A stretch of DNA of 14,779 bases, from assembly GCA_017642625.1 (NCBI GenBank), contig JAGCOQ010000068.1, positions 1 to 14,779 on the forward strand. Direction: 5' to 3'. A model generated the notes under the pieces. It searched no databases. It worked only from the letters and a program-made list of their open reading frames with translations, and was not told where the DNA came from. Shown piece after piece: positions 5,147-12,125 of this stretch (position 1 is the stretch's first letter; each line of letters opens with the position of its first letter). The translations under genes and the position numbers were made by a program. The stretch is from Alphaproteobacteria bacterium (GTDB lineage Bacteria; Pseudomonadota; Alphaproteobacteria; Rs-D84).

Positions 5147-5800
5147 CTATTTCATTGGTGGGAAGCACAGGCCTTCGCCCGATTTTGGACAGCATGCAAA
5201 CTTCGTATTGCCCAAATCTTTAAAGACTTCGCCAGTACAGCAACCGAATTTATTCGGCTTGGTTCCGTCACCACACAGCCCCGCCGCCAAATTCGCGTCA
5301 AATTCCGCCGCCCATTCTTCATAGGACTTTTCAGGGGCCGCCGGTTCCGGCTCTGCCTTGGCTACCGGCTTTTCTGTGCAATCCATATCATATACCCCAC
5401 GCATAGATGCCAGCGCATCCGATTTAGATTCGTCGTTTTCCGCCGCCATTTTCTCTATTTCAGAATTAAGTTTTTCGCAATTTGATTTCTTGTTCGCCAA
5501 ATATTCCGTCAAAGCATTCGGGGTTTCTGCAACCGCGTTGCCCACTGGAATTGACGCGATGGCACGCGAAACGGTGCGACGACCCGTTGCCTTGGGCATA
5601 CAGTTGGCACGTTGTTGCATCTGTAATTGTTTCAATGTCGCCTGGGTATCTTCGTCCGGATATTCGATTTGCAATAATTTATCTATTTCCGCTTTCAGTT
5701 GGGTGCAACTTTTACGTTCCGCCAGTTTAATTGACGCATCATCTGCAAAAGCCGTCCCAATACACATTAACGCGCCCAAGAACAATATCGGCAATTTCAT
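5147..5800 (-). CDS. Secreted Cys-rich protein with C-terminal CC motifs (217 aa)
   Basis: The N-terminus is a Sec signal peptide (MKLPILFLGALMCIGTAFA, likely cut before DDAS), so the protein is periplasmic or exported. The mature part has two similar helical units bounded by Cys: C32-C67 (SCTQLKAEIDKL...) and C108-C141 (NCEKLNSEIEKM...). A Pro/Ala/Glu linker (about 147-157) leads to a compact Cys-rich end with CGDGT, FGCCTGE, FACCP and LCFPP (Cys 176, 187, 188, 203, 204, 212). Even numbers of paired Cys suggest disulfides. I do not recognise a named family. It starts 15 bases after the upstream gene with a GGGGGCGG ribosome site and is the last gene of the minus-strand operon. The upstream membrane protein has the same kind of Cys-bounded units, so the two probably work together. 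Confidence 0.75.
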   Translation of the reverse strand: MKLPILFLGALMCIGTAFADDASIKLAERKSCTQLKAEIDKLLQIEYPDEDTQATLKQLQMQQRANCMPKATGRRTVSRAIASIPVGNAVAETPNALTEYLANKKSNCEKLNSEIEKMAAENDESKSDALASMRGVYDMDCTEKPVAKAEPEPAAPEKSYEEWAAEFDANLAAGLCGDGTKPNKFGCCTGEVFKDLGNTKFACCPKSGEGLCFPPMK

Positions 5801-5815
5801 TTCCGCCCCCGATTT

Positions 5816-6601
5816 TTATTCGTTAATTATCTTTTCAACCTGCAATATAAAATCAATTGCTGGATTGGTTAATCTTTTCGCTTTTTCAAAAATCTCTTCG
5901 GCTGCCGCCTGCATATTCAGACGTTTATATGTTTCAACGACATCCAGTGTTTCTTCATTGTCATAGAATTGGTCATCTTGCAGCGCACGCGCGATTTGTA
6001 ATTCTTGCTTGGCTAAATCAACATAGTGTTCCCTGTTTTCTGGGCATCCACGTTCAGACAAATTCGCATAGATTTTTGCGTTATCAACATGGGAATTGGG
6101 ACTGGGGTCATACAGCCCGCGCATTTGAGTTTTTAACAAACTTTCTATTCTTGCGCAACCTCTTTCCGATTCGTCCGTATTCTCGTTCAACGCATCTACT
6201 ATCTGTTTTTCACGCAGAATCATTTTTTCATATTTTTCTTTGTTTTCTGGACAACCCTGGGTAATAAGTTTTGCATAAATATCAATGTTATGATTTGGAT
6301 AATATGAATCTACAAATCCATCTTCATAAAGCCGACCCAACAATACATTTTCTATCACGTCGCATGCCGGCATTGTTTCTTCTTCTGCAACAACAACATT
6401 ATTATTTGCTAATACTTTTGTTTTAACATTTGGTGTGTTATTGCCCAACATAAATCCACACAAAAACAGACCAGCCAACGCAAGCCCACCAATAATCTTT
6501 TGCCGACGCGTGTGCACAACAACCGCATCATACATTGCAACCGCAACCCTTGTCGGTTTTTTTTCTTTATCTAAATCTTTTGGCTTGGTCTGTTTTTTCA
6601 T
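5816..6601 (-). CDS. Membrane-anchored protein with tandem Cys-bounded repeats (261 aa)
   Basis: A basic, Lys-rich N-terminus (1-34) is followed by one transmembrane helix (about 35-53), so the bulk is periplasmic. Two repeats of about 69 residues follow: 80-138 (ACDVIENVLL ... IYAKLITQGCPENKEKY ... IVDAL) and 149-207 (GCARIESLLK ... IYANLSERGCPENREHY ... IARAL). In both, the Cys residues are exactly 37 apart (C80-C117, C149-C186) and the GCPEN motif is kept. A third, Cys-free helical part (210-261) may be a decayed copy. This looks like a helical, TPR/Sel1-like scaffold locked by disulfides, which is inference. GAGGA gives the ribosome site. It starts 42 bases after lolD, probably in the same operon, and is followed by the secreted Cys-rich gene. 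Confidence 0.75.
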   Translation of the reverse strand: MKKQTKPKDLDKEKKPTRVAVAMYDAVVVHTRRQKIIGGLALAGLFLCGFMLGNNTPNVKTKVLANNNVVVAEEETMPACDVIENVLLGRLYEDGFVDSYYPNHNIDIYAKLITQGCPENKEKYEKMILREKQIVDALNENTDESERGCARIESLLKTQMRGLYDPSPNSHVDNAKIYANLSERGCPENREHYVDLAKQELQIARALQDDQFYDNEETLDVVETYKRLNMQAAAEEIFEKAKRLTNPAIDFILQVEKIINE

Positions 6602-6643
6602 TTTCTCTCTCCTCTGGGCTCTTTTATATATATGTTATTCTAA

Positions 6644-7354
6644 CTATTTTACTATACCATTTGCAATGGTAATTTTTCTGTCGGCGCGGGAAGCAAGTCC
6701 CATATCATGTGTGACAAACAACATTGCCATATTGTTTTTCCGCACCAAGTTCAGTAATTGTTCAAACACCGCCGTTGCGTGTGCGGGATCCAAACTGCCG
6801 GTGGGTTCGTCCGCCAACAATATTTCTGGTTCATTTGCCAATGCACGCGCGACCGCTGTGCGTTGCTGTTCACCGCCCGACATTTCACCCGGCAAATGTT
6901 CTGCGCGGTGTGCGACACCCGCCGCACGCAATAATTTCATTGCACGTTTTTGCGCGGTTTCTTCATCAACACCATTTGCCATCATTGGCAACGCGACATT
7001 TTCAATCGCGGTAAAGTCCGACAACAAATTATGACGTTGATATACAAAACCAATCTTTTTACGACGGACGGCGGTTCTGGTATCTTCACTCATTTTCTGA
7101 ACAGGATTACCGGAAATCATAATACTACCCGACGTTGGTTTATCCAACAGTCCGACGCACTGTAATAATGTCGATTTACCCGACCCCGATGGTCCAACCA
7201 GCGCAATAATTTCACCACGGTGCAAATCAAAACCACCACCACGCAGAATATGCAATGGCTGGCCACCTTCGATAAAGGTCTTTTTAATATCACGAACAGA
7301 CATAACGACATCTGCACGCTTCACCCGTGATAAAGAATTTAAAATCCCTGCCAT
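6644..7354 (-). CDS. lolD: Lipoprotein-releasing ABC transporter ATPase LolD
   Basis: LolD hydrolyses ATP in the cytoplasm to drive release of outer-membrane lipoproteins from the inner membrane by the LolC/E permease to the LolA carrier. Seen in the 236-residue product: Walker A GPSGSGKST (54-62), Q-loop FVYQRHNLL (Q106), signature MSGGEQQR (158-165), Walker B ILLADE (178-183), D-loop GSLD and H-loop His216 in FVTHD. All catalytic parts are intact and the length is normal for the LolD/MacB/FtsE group; the lolC/E-type permease two genes upstream makes LolD the best call. The ATG at 7354 is chosen because it overlaps the stop of the preceding gene as TAATG, a typical translational coupling; the longer frame to 7411 would overlap that gene by 58 bases. 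Confidence 0.9.
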   Translation of the reverse strand: MAGILNSLSRVKRADVVMSVRDIKKTFIEGGQPLHILRGGGFDLHRGEIIALVGPSGSGKSTLLQCVGLLDKPTSGSIMISGNPVQKMSEDTRTAVRRKKIGFVYQRHNLLSDFTAIENVALPMMANGVDEETAQKRAMKLLRAAGVAHRAEHLPGEMSGGEQQRTAVARALANEPEILLADEPTGSLDPAHATAVFEQLLNLVRKNNMAMLFVTHDMGLASRADRKITIANGIVK

Positions 7355-7992
7355 TATCTTCTTACCCCCGTATTGTGATTTTCCTTTGCTGCCTTTAAAA
7401 CTTCTGCACAAGTATCCGGAGAAAGAATATAGCCAACCTTAACCCCCACTACTTGTTCTAAATCTCTTGCTCTTTTCAAATCCGCCTTTCGCTTGCTTCT
7501 GTCAGATTCTATAAAATACTTTATATCATTTGGCGCAATACCATATGTTGCACCACGAACCAAACAAGATTCAGCCCAAACATCTTCTGTCTTTATTTTA
7601 CGTAATTCCGGATTCAATTGACGCAGATATTCCACATTTGTGCTTAAAATTACCTTTGATGTGATTTCAAACTTCTTTATATGTCGTTCTATTTCGGCAA
7701 TTTCTGCATCCGACAAGTTCTCTTTTATAATACCCTGTTTGATACATTCTGCAATGGTGCCCGGCTGGTAAAGAAAATACAACGAATACATATCTATTCT
7801 TTTTTCATAGTCGGGTGCGGTCACCCCATTCGGAAACTTATATTTATAATACAGTTTATGCGCTGGCATAATTCCACGGGCTTTTAATCCGTTTTCCAAT
7901 AAAAGCGCACTGGAATCATACCCACCATAGATATGGGCATTTGAATACAATAACTCTAAATCAGACAAAACTTTTTTCTGCCGACTATTCAT
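7354..7992 (-). CDS. Unknown protein inserted between lolC and lolD (212 aa)
   Basis: I do not recognise this family. The product is soluble-looking, with no signal peptide or membrane helix. It starts MNSRQKKVLSDLELLYSNAH, has a GGYDSS element near residue 25, an aromatic KLYYKYKFPNG stretch, and a basic, helical second half (DRSKRKADLKRARDLE near 165-180). The start overlaps the lolC stop by 8 bases and its stop overlaps the lolD start by one base (TAATG), so all three are translated in coupled fashion. Base composition is somewhat more AT-rich than lolC and lolD. Normally lolC and lolD adjoin, so this is either a lineage-specific partner of the transporter or an inserted passenger. A DNA/RNA-binding role would fit the basic helices but is only a guess. 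Confidence 0.75.
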   Translation of the reverse strand: MNSRQKKVLSDLELLYSNAHIYGGYDSSALLLENGLKARGIMPAHKLYYKYKFPNGVTAPDYEKRIDMYSLYFLYQPGTIAECIKQGIIKENLSDAEIAEIERHIKKFEITSKVILSTNVEYLRQLNPELRKIKTEDVWAESCLVRGATYGIAPNDIKYFIESDRSKRKADLKRARDLEQVVGVKVGYILSPDTCAEVLKAAKENHNTGVRR

Positions 7993-9241
7993 TTCTTAAT
8001 ACTTCTACTGGGTCAGTGTTTGCTGCTTTCCATGCCGGATACAGCGTTGCCAGGAAAGCCAACGCAATCGCCAACACTACAATACCAATCACTTGACTTG
8101 CCACCAATTTAGACGGCAATTCAGACAAATAATACAATTCTGATGGGAACAAATCGCGACCCGTTGCCCACTGGAAAAACTGACGAATCGGTTCAATATA
8201 AATCGCAACAATAATACCCAAAATCATACCAAAGAACGCACCGATAACACCGATACTGGTTCCTGACAAAATAAATATCTTCATCATAGATTTGCGCGAC
8301 ACGCCAAATGTTCGCAGCACAGCAATGTCTTTATTTTTATCCTTTACCAACATAACCAATGACGAAACTATATTAAATGCAGCCACGATTACAATCAGCA
8401 TCAAAATCAAAAACATCACATTTGATTCAACCTGTAATGCGCCAACAAAACCACGATTCAAATCGCGCCAATCACGAACAACAAAACCATCAGGCAACAA
8501 GCGCACCAGTGCATCCAAAACCCGCGTTGTGTCGTCTGGATTTTTCAAGAACAAATCAATATGTGTCACCGCATCACCAATATTCAAATATTTCTGTGAT
8601 GTTTCCAATGGCATAAAGATATAACCCGAATCGTATTCATACATGCCCATAAAGAACGACGACATAACCGGATACGCCATAATGCGTGGCATTGTGCCAA
8701 ACGGTGTTGGTGTTGCGCCACTGGATGACACCAATGAAATATTATCCCCCATTGTCACACCCAGCGCGCGTGTAAGAGACGAACCCGCGACCAATTCACC
8801 GTCCGCAATCATATCAAGCGGCTTGCCATAAATACGCGTTCCGCGTTCCGTCTTTGCCGCCAAATCAGACATACGAATACCACGAATCATTGCACCAGTG
8901 CTGTTGCCGTTTGCGGTTGCCATAACCTGCCCTTCGGTGATTGGAACAATTGATGTTGTGTGTGTATTTACGATTTTGTTTTGTTGCATTTTCTCGATAA
9001 GAAAATCGTAATCTTTTATTGCGCCGTCTTGGTGATAAACAACGACATGCCCGTTCATACCAACGATTCGCGACAATAGTGTATCGTGGAAACCGCCCAT
9101 AACCGACATTACGACAATAAGGGTCGCAACACCCAACATAATACCAATAAGCGACACCCATGAAACAACGGAACCAAAGCCACGTTTTTTCATGGCTAAA
9201 TATCTAAACGCAACTTTTCTTTCCAGTTTTGGAAACATCAT
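7985..9241 (-). CDS. lolC: Lipoprotein-releasing system permease LolC/LolE
   Basis: Inner-membrane permease of the Lol system, which extracts mature lipoproteins for transfer to LolA. The 418-residue product has the family layout: an N-terminal AFRYLAMKKRG motif before a first membrane helix (about 24-48), a large periplasmic domain (about 50-270), and three C-terminal helices (about 275-300, 318-345, 380-405) in the FtsX fold, ending in the hallmark LYPAWKAANTDPVEVLRNE segment. Only one permease is seen, so a homodimer (LolF-like) is possible, as in many alphaproteobacteria. Two start codons are adjacent (9241 and 9238); AAGGTG is better spaced for the second. It begins 6 bases after the secretin-like gene and overlaps the next gene by 8 bases. 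Confidence 0.92.
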   Translation of the reverse strand: MMFPKLERKVAFRYLAMKKRGFGSVVSWVSLIGIMLGVATLIVVMSVMGGFHDTLLSRIVGMNGHVVVYHQDGAIKDYDFLIEKMQQNKIVNTHTTSIVPITEGQVMATANGNSTGAMIRGIRMSDLAAKTERGTRIYGKPLDMIADGELVAGSSLTRALGVTMGDNISLVSSSGATPTPFGTMPRIMAYPVMSSFFMGMYEYDSGYIFMPLETSQKYLNIGDAVTHIDLFLKNPDDTTRVLDALVRLLPDGFVVRDWRDLNRGFVGALQVESNVMFLILMLIVIVAAFNIVSSLVMLVKDKNKDIAVLRTFGVSRKSMMKIFILSGTSIGVIGAFFGMILGIIVAIYIEPIRQFFQWATGRDLFPSELYYLSELPSKLVASQVIGIVVLAIALAFLATLYPAWKAANTDPVEVLRNE

Positions 9242-9247
9242 TTCACC

Positions 9248-10603
9248 TTAATTATTCAAGAACGCACGCAACGCATCACCAACCAATGTTTCATCCGGTG
9301 TTGATTTTATTGTTGCAGGATCAACAATGGAAATTAGACGCGGCGACATAAACACAACCAATTCAGCAAACGGACTTATCAACGTTTCCGGTGTTGTCAC
9401 AAACGCATGTGTCGGAATACCAACAATTACATAGTTATCACCAACACTGGATGGAATGTTAAACGAAGACAATTCGCCTTGGCTGGTGCGTAAAACGATT
9501 TTTGCATCAATCTTGTTCAGACCACCATAATCGCCATATGTCGCCAACGCGCCAATGGTCAAATCTGTTTCCAATCTTTCTTCTTTGCCACATTGACCAA
9601 TATCAAAGCGTGATTGCCAACCGTTTGGTATTGCAAACGTCCCTTGGGAAATCAGAACAACATTTGCCTGTTGATACAAGAACTCTTGCAAAGTTTTCGT
9701 ATTGATTTCAGGTCCAACAACGACCGCACGACCAACGACCCCTGGGATTGACATCTTGATATTCTTGTCGCCAAACGCTGGGAACATATTCATCCAGATA
9801 ATTGGATTATCGGTGCGCGGATAAACACGATATACATCAATGTCCCACGCCATCATATACTTCTTGGACGCGATATCGGCAATCATACGCGCAACTTCGC
9901 GTTCAGTTTGATAATTACCTTCGAACACGATTGTTTTGTCTTGCCAGTTCACCAATAAATTACGCATATCTGCACCATGCATTGCGTCCAACAGTGCCAT
10001 TATTATCGTTTCGTTTTTCGGCATTTTAATCAGCCACTTTGCACGATGGGTAAGATGTATAACCCCTTCGGCTTCGTCATAGGAATAATAGGCACGACCC
10101 ATTTTCGCCATAAGTTCCACCGCATCCGCTAATGTGCCCGACGAAATTGTTCCGCTAATCTTGTCCACCAATTCACCATCATCTTGGACAGCAATATCTG
10201 CACCGTCCAGTAATTTTTCCAATGCCTGATGCACAGTCAGTTTTTTAAACTCGTAATCAGAAACCTTTAAATCCGGCAATTTATCACCGGTGTTCAGACG
10301 AACAACTTCTATCTTTTCTTCGGGAACGACGGAAACAACGCTTTGATTGTTCCAATCAACACTGCACCGCTTTGGCAATTCAATTGAAAAACGACGCGCC
10401 GTATCAGTGGTCAACGCCGCTTTTTTCGGGAAAATAGGAACCGAGTTTTCATCAATCACCAGATTTTCAATAACCGTCACGGTATCGTATTCAGGCTCTT
10501 CCTGGTCATTTGCATTTTGGCACGCCGTCAATCCGACAAAAATACACATAATCATCAGACTGTGTTTCACTATGCCCAAAACATCAAAAAGATTTAGTTT
10601 CAT
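9248..10603 (-). CDS. Secretin-like outer-membrane lipoprotein (PilN/GspD-type, 451 aa)
   Basis: The N-terminus is a lipoprotein signal with lipobox LTAC (Cys28). Residues about 112-185 resemble the N0/STN domain of secretins (DYEFKKLTVHQALEKLL... then a second short alpha/beta unit), about 190-260 a second ring-building domain, and about 290-425 a degenerate secretin core: TLQEFLYQQANVVLISQ, a beta-rich stretch, VGDNYVIVGIPTH, and FAELVVFMSPRLIS, which matches the end of secretin domains (ELVV.xTPR-like). Secretins form outer-membrane rings for type II secretion or type IV pili; lipoprotein secretins are of the PilN/BfpB type. At 451 residues it is on the short side. No other pilus or secretion genes are in the window. 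Being next to lolC, whose product delivers lipoproteins, is suggestive. GAGGG gives the ribosome site. Confidence 0.62.
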   Translation of the reverse strand: MKLNLFDVLGIVKHSLMIMCIFVGLTACQNANDQEEPEYDTVTVIENLVIDENSVPIFPKKAALTTDTARRFSIELPKRCSVDWNNQSVVSVVPEEKIEVVRLNTGDKLPDLKVSDYEFKKLTVHQALEKLLDGADIAVQDDGELVDKISGTISSGTLADAVELMAKMGRAYYSYDEAEGVIHLTHRAKWLIKMPKNETIIMALLDAMHGADMRNLLVNWQDKTIVFEGNYQTEREVARMIADIASKKYMMAWDIDVYRVYPRTDNPIIWMNMFPAFGDKNIKMSIPGVVGRAVVVGPEINTKTLQEFLYQQANVVLISQGTFAIPNGWQSRFDIGQCGKEERLETDLTIGALATYGDYGGLNKIDAKIVLRTSQGELSSFNIPSSVGDNYVIVGIPTHAFVTTPETLISPFAELVVFMSPRLISIVDPATIKSTPDETLVGDALRAFLNN

Positions 10604-10620
10604 CTGGTTCCCTCTTGTTA

Positions 10621-10947
10621 TCAGATATTCATAAACTTTTCAAACTCTTCCAAAGTCATTTCGTAAATCGGCTTTTGTGTCGGGGTTGTTAAATGTTTCA
10701 CCCGTTCAAACTGTGCATTAAACTTTTCAATCGCGCGCGCGACATCCGCCGGTATGGCAATATGACCATCTGCTCGCAACCTTTTTGCATACTCAACAAT
10801 ATATTCCAAAACATCGGCCGCATACATACGCCCAGCATAATTTTCTATTGGTATTCCACCCTTTTGCACGCAGATTGCCGACATCAATATCGCCGTCCGA
10901 TTGTAATAATTAGCCAGTTTTATAAATTGTTGCACAGACAATGCCAT
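10621..10947 (-). CDS. Hypothetical protein, first gene of the envelope operon (108 aa)
   Basis: I do not recognise this family. The ATG at 10947 is chosen for its AAAGGA ribosome site 8 bases upstream; the longer frame to 11004 would cover the promoter. The 108-residue product begins MALSVQQFIKLANYYNR, lacks a signal peptide or membrane helix and should be mostly helical; the second half is mildly basic and ends in an acidic EEFEKFMNI tail. A small cytoplasmic helical protein, perhaps an adaptor or regulator, is the most one can say. The secretin-like gene follows after 17 bases, so it opens the minus-strand operon, with a promoter at 10975-11004. Confidence 0.7.
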   Translation of the reverse strand: MALSVQQFIKLANYYNRTAILMSAICVQKGGIPIENYAGRMYAADVLEYIVEYAKRLRADGHIAIPADVARAIEKFNAQFERVKHLTTPTQKPIYEMTLEEFEKFMNI

Positions 10948-10974
10948 ACGAAAAATCCTTTCCTTGTTTAGTGC

Positions 10975-11004
10975 ATTATAAAAACTATTGCCCCATAAAC
11001 GCAA
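10975..11004 (-). promoter_or_regulatory. Promoter of the minus-strand envelope operon
   Basis: Minus strand: TTGCGT (10999-11004), 18 bases, TATAAT (10975-10980). It overlaps the divergent plus-strand promoter at 10988-11016, so the two may compete for polymerase. Confidence 0.6.
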
Positions 11005-11016
11005 TTAAATTATAAT
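10988..11016 (+). promoter_or_regulatory. Promoter of the small lipoprotein gene, probably leaderless
   Basis: TTGCCC (10988-10993), 17 bases, TATAAT (11011-11016). The expected start is at about 11023, one base from the ATG at 11024, and there is no ribosome site between. Confidence 0.6.
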
Positions 11017-11023
11017 AAGAATT

Positions 11024-11404
11024 ATGAGAATGAAAATCATTGGCTTATTACTACTGCTGGGGGCATGCGCATCCGTCAACAGTGGCAGTATTGATAACGC
11101 CACTATTTTGAACTGGGAAAACGAAGCGGTCACCACCGAACAATTTGTTCGCGACCACAAGGCTTGTTTGGGTCTAAAAGATAATTCGTATAAACCACGT
11201 TCCCGCATTTCAAAGTTATTGGCGCCGAACCAAAGTGGCATGATGCCCGATTGGGACGGCTTGTGGGTGACGTTCCAGTCCAACGAGTATAGGGATATTG
11301 GTCAACGGTCGCTGATGTCGGTGCCACGAAACGCCACATCTAAGTCGGTTGGTTCGTATCGCAAGTGTATGTTTCGGCGCGGTTATTTATTGCGCGCGAT
11401 ATAA
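11024..11404 (+). CDS. Small hypothetical lipoprotein (126 aa)
   Basis: The N-terminus MRMKIIGLLLLLGACASV is a lipoprotein signal with lipobox LGAC (Cys15). The mature part of about 110 residues has two further Cys (in KACLGL and RKCMFRRGY), a Trp-rich middle (PDWDGLWVTF) and a basic end. The paired Cys-x-n-Cys with a final 'CMFRRGY' stretch is a pattern seen in small outer-membrane lipoproteins, but I cannot name a family. The start is either 11024 or the in-frame ATG at 11030; a -10 box at 11011-11016 would start the RNA right at 11024, which supports a leaderless message. It lies upstream of ftsQ, which has its own promoter in the 38-base gap. Confidence 0.72.
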   Translation: MRMKIIGLLLLLGACASVNSGSIDNATILNWENEAVTTEQFVRDHKACLGLKDNSYKPRSRISKLLAPNQSGMMPDWDGLWVTFQSNEYRDIGQRSLMSVPRNATSKSVGSYRKCMFRRGYLLRAI

Positions 11405-11407
11405 TTT

Positions 11408-11435
11408 TTGTAATCACGTGATTTTATGATATAAT
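11408..11435 (+). promoter_or_regulatory. ftsQ promoter with a 12-bp palindrome in the spacer
   Basis: TTGTAA (11408-11413), 16 bases, TATAAT (11430-11435). The expected start falls on or next to the ftsQ ATG at 11443, again leaderless. AATCACGTGATT (11412-11423) is a perfect palindrome between -35 and -10, placed like an operator. Confidence 0.6.
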
Positions 11436-11442
11436 TGTTGCC

Positions 11443-12123
11443 ATGAAACGTTCCTTTATGTTTTGGGTGTATTTTGTCGTAGCCATTGTTTTGGGCATAT
11501 ATTTTGCGACCCGTATTGTTATGACCCAAATTGGCCATGGATCGCTTGCGACCATCCATAATATTTCCATTGTTGCCGATTCATATGACCATGATTTGTC
11601 GGCGATTGAATCTGCTGCAAAATCCGCTTTACGCGCACCGACAAGGGCGTTGGATTTAACCGTTCAAAACAATCGTATATTGGCTGTGCCGGGGGTTCGC
11701 AATGTTGCAACCCGTCGTATGCCAAATGGCACACTGCGTGTTCGTGTTGAAATGCACCAGACTGTTGCCCAATGGACCGACGGTATGGCGTTTTATCCAC
11801 TAGCGGCGGATGGCACAACTGTTGATATACCGTCAGAGATTCGAAACGAAGGTGCAATCGTGTTTCGTGGTGTTTTGCCCGAAGATATTTCTGATATAAC
11901 CAACGCAACCCAACCTATCGCCAACATTGTTGATTACTTGGAATGGATTGAAAATCGTCGTTGGAATATCGTCACCCAAAACGGCATAACCGTCATGTTG
12001 CCCGAGGCTAATCCGACCGCGGCAATTCGCGAATTTATCTCATTAAATGAACGACAGAATATTTTGGGACGCGATATAAAAACAATAGATATGCGCGATA
12101 CTGCACGTATATTGGTAAAATAA
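11443..12123 (+). CDS. ftsQ: Cell division protein FtsQ (short form, 226 aa)
   Basis: FtsQ is a bitopic inner-membrane protein that links early (FtsA/FtsZ) and late (FtsW/FtsI) parts of the divisome through its periplasmic domains. Seen here: a short cytoplasmic tip, one membrane helix (about 6-24), a POTRA-like region (about 35-100), then the FtsQ beta domain with the typical blocks VPGVRNVATRRMPNGTLRVRV, VAQWTDG, YPLAADGT, VFRGVLPEDI, RRWNIVTQNGITVML and a final DMRDTARILVK (in place of the usual DLR). The order and spacing fit FtsQ well although sequence identity is low and the protein is shorter than the usual 270-300 residues. The next gene, an ftsA fusion, begins 2 bases after the stop, the classic ftsQ-ftsA order. 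Confidence 0.85.
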   Translation: MKRSFMFWVYFVVAIVLGIYFATRIVMTQIGHGSLATIHNISIVADSYDHDLSAIESAAKSALRAPTRALDLTVQNNRILAVPGVRNVATRRMPNGTLRVRVEMHQTVAQWTDGMAFYPLAADGTTVDIPSEIRNEGAIVFRGVLPEDISDITNATQPIANIVDYLEWIENRRWNIVTQNGITVMLPEANPTAAIREFISLNERQNILGRDIKTIDMRDTARILVK

Positions 12124-12125
12124 AA

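Noticed and set aside
5155..5163. A TTGGTGGGA match to the tRNA-Tyr repeat
   Set aside because: It lies in the coding end of the Cys-rich gene (CFPPMK) and is only nine bases, so probably coincidence.
4987..5223. A 78-aa plus-strand ORF over tRNA-Gly and the end of the Cys-rich gene
   Set aside because: Also antisense to the tRNA and to a better-supported gene; no ribosome site or family signal.
5117..7034. Several plus-strand ORFs of 80-200 aa
   Set aside because: They are mirror frames of the minus-strand Cys-rich, repeat and lolD genes, with no ribosome sites or domains.
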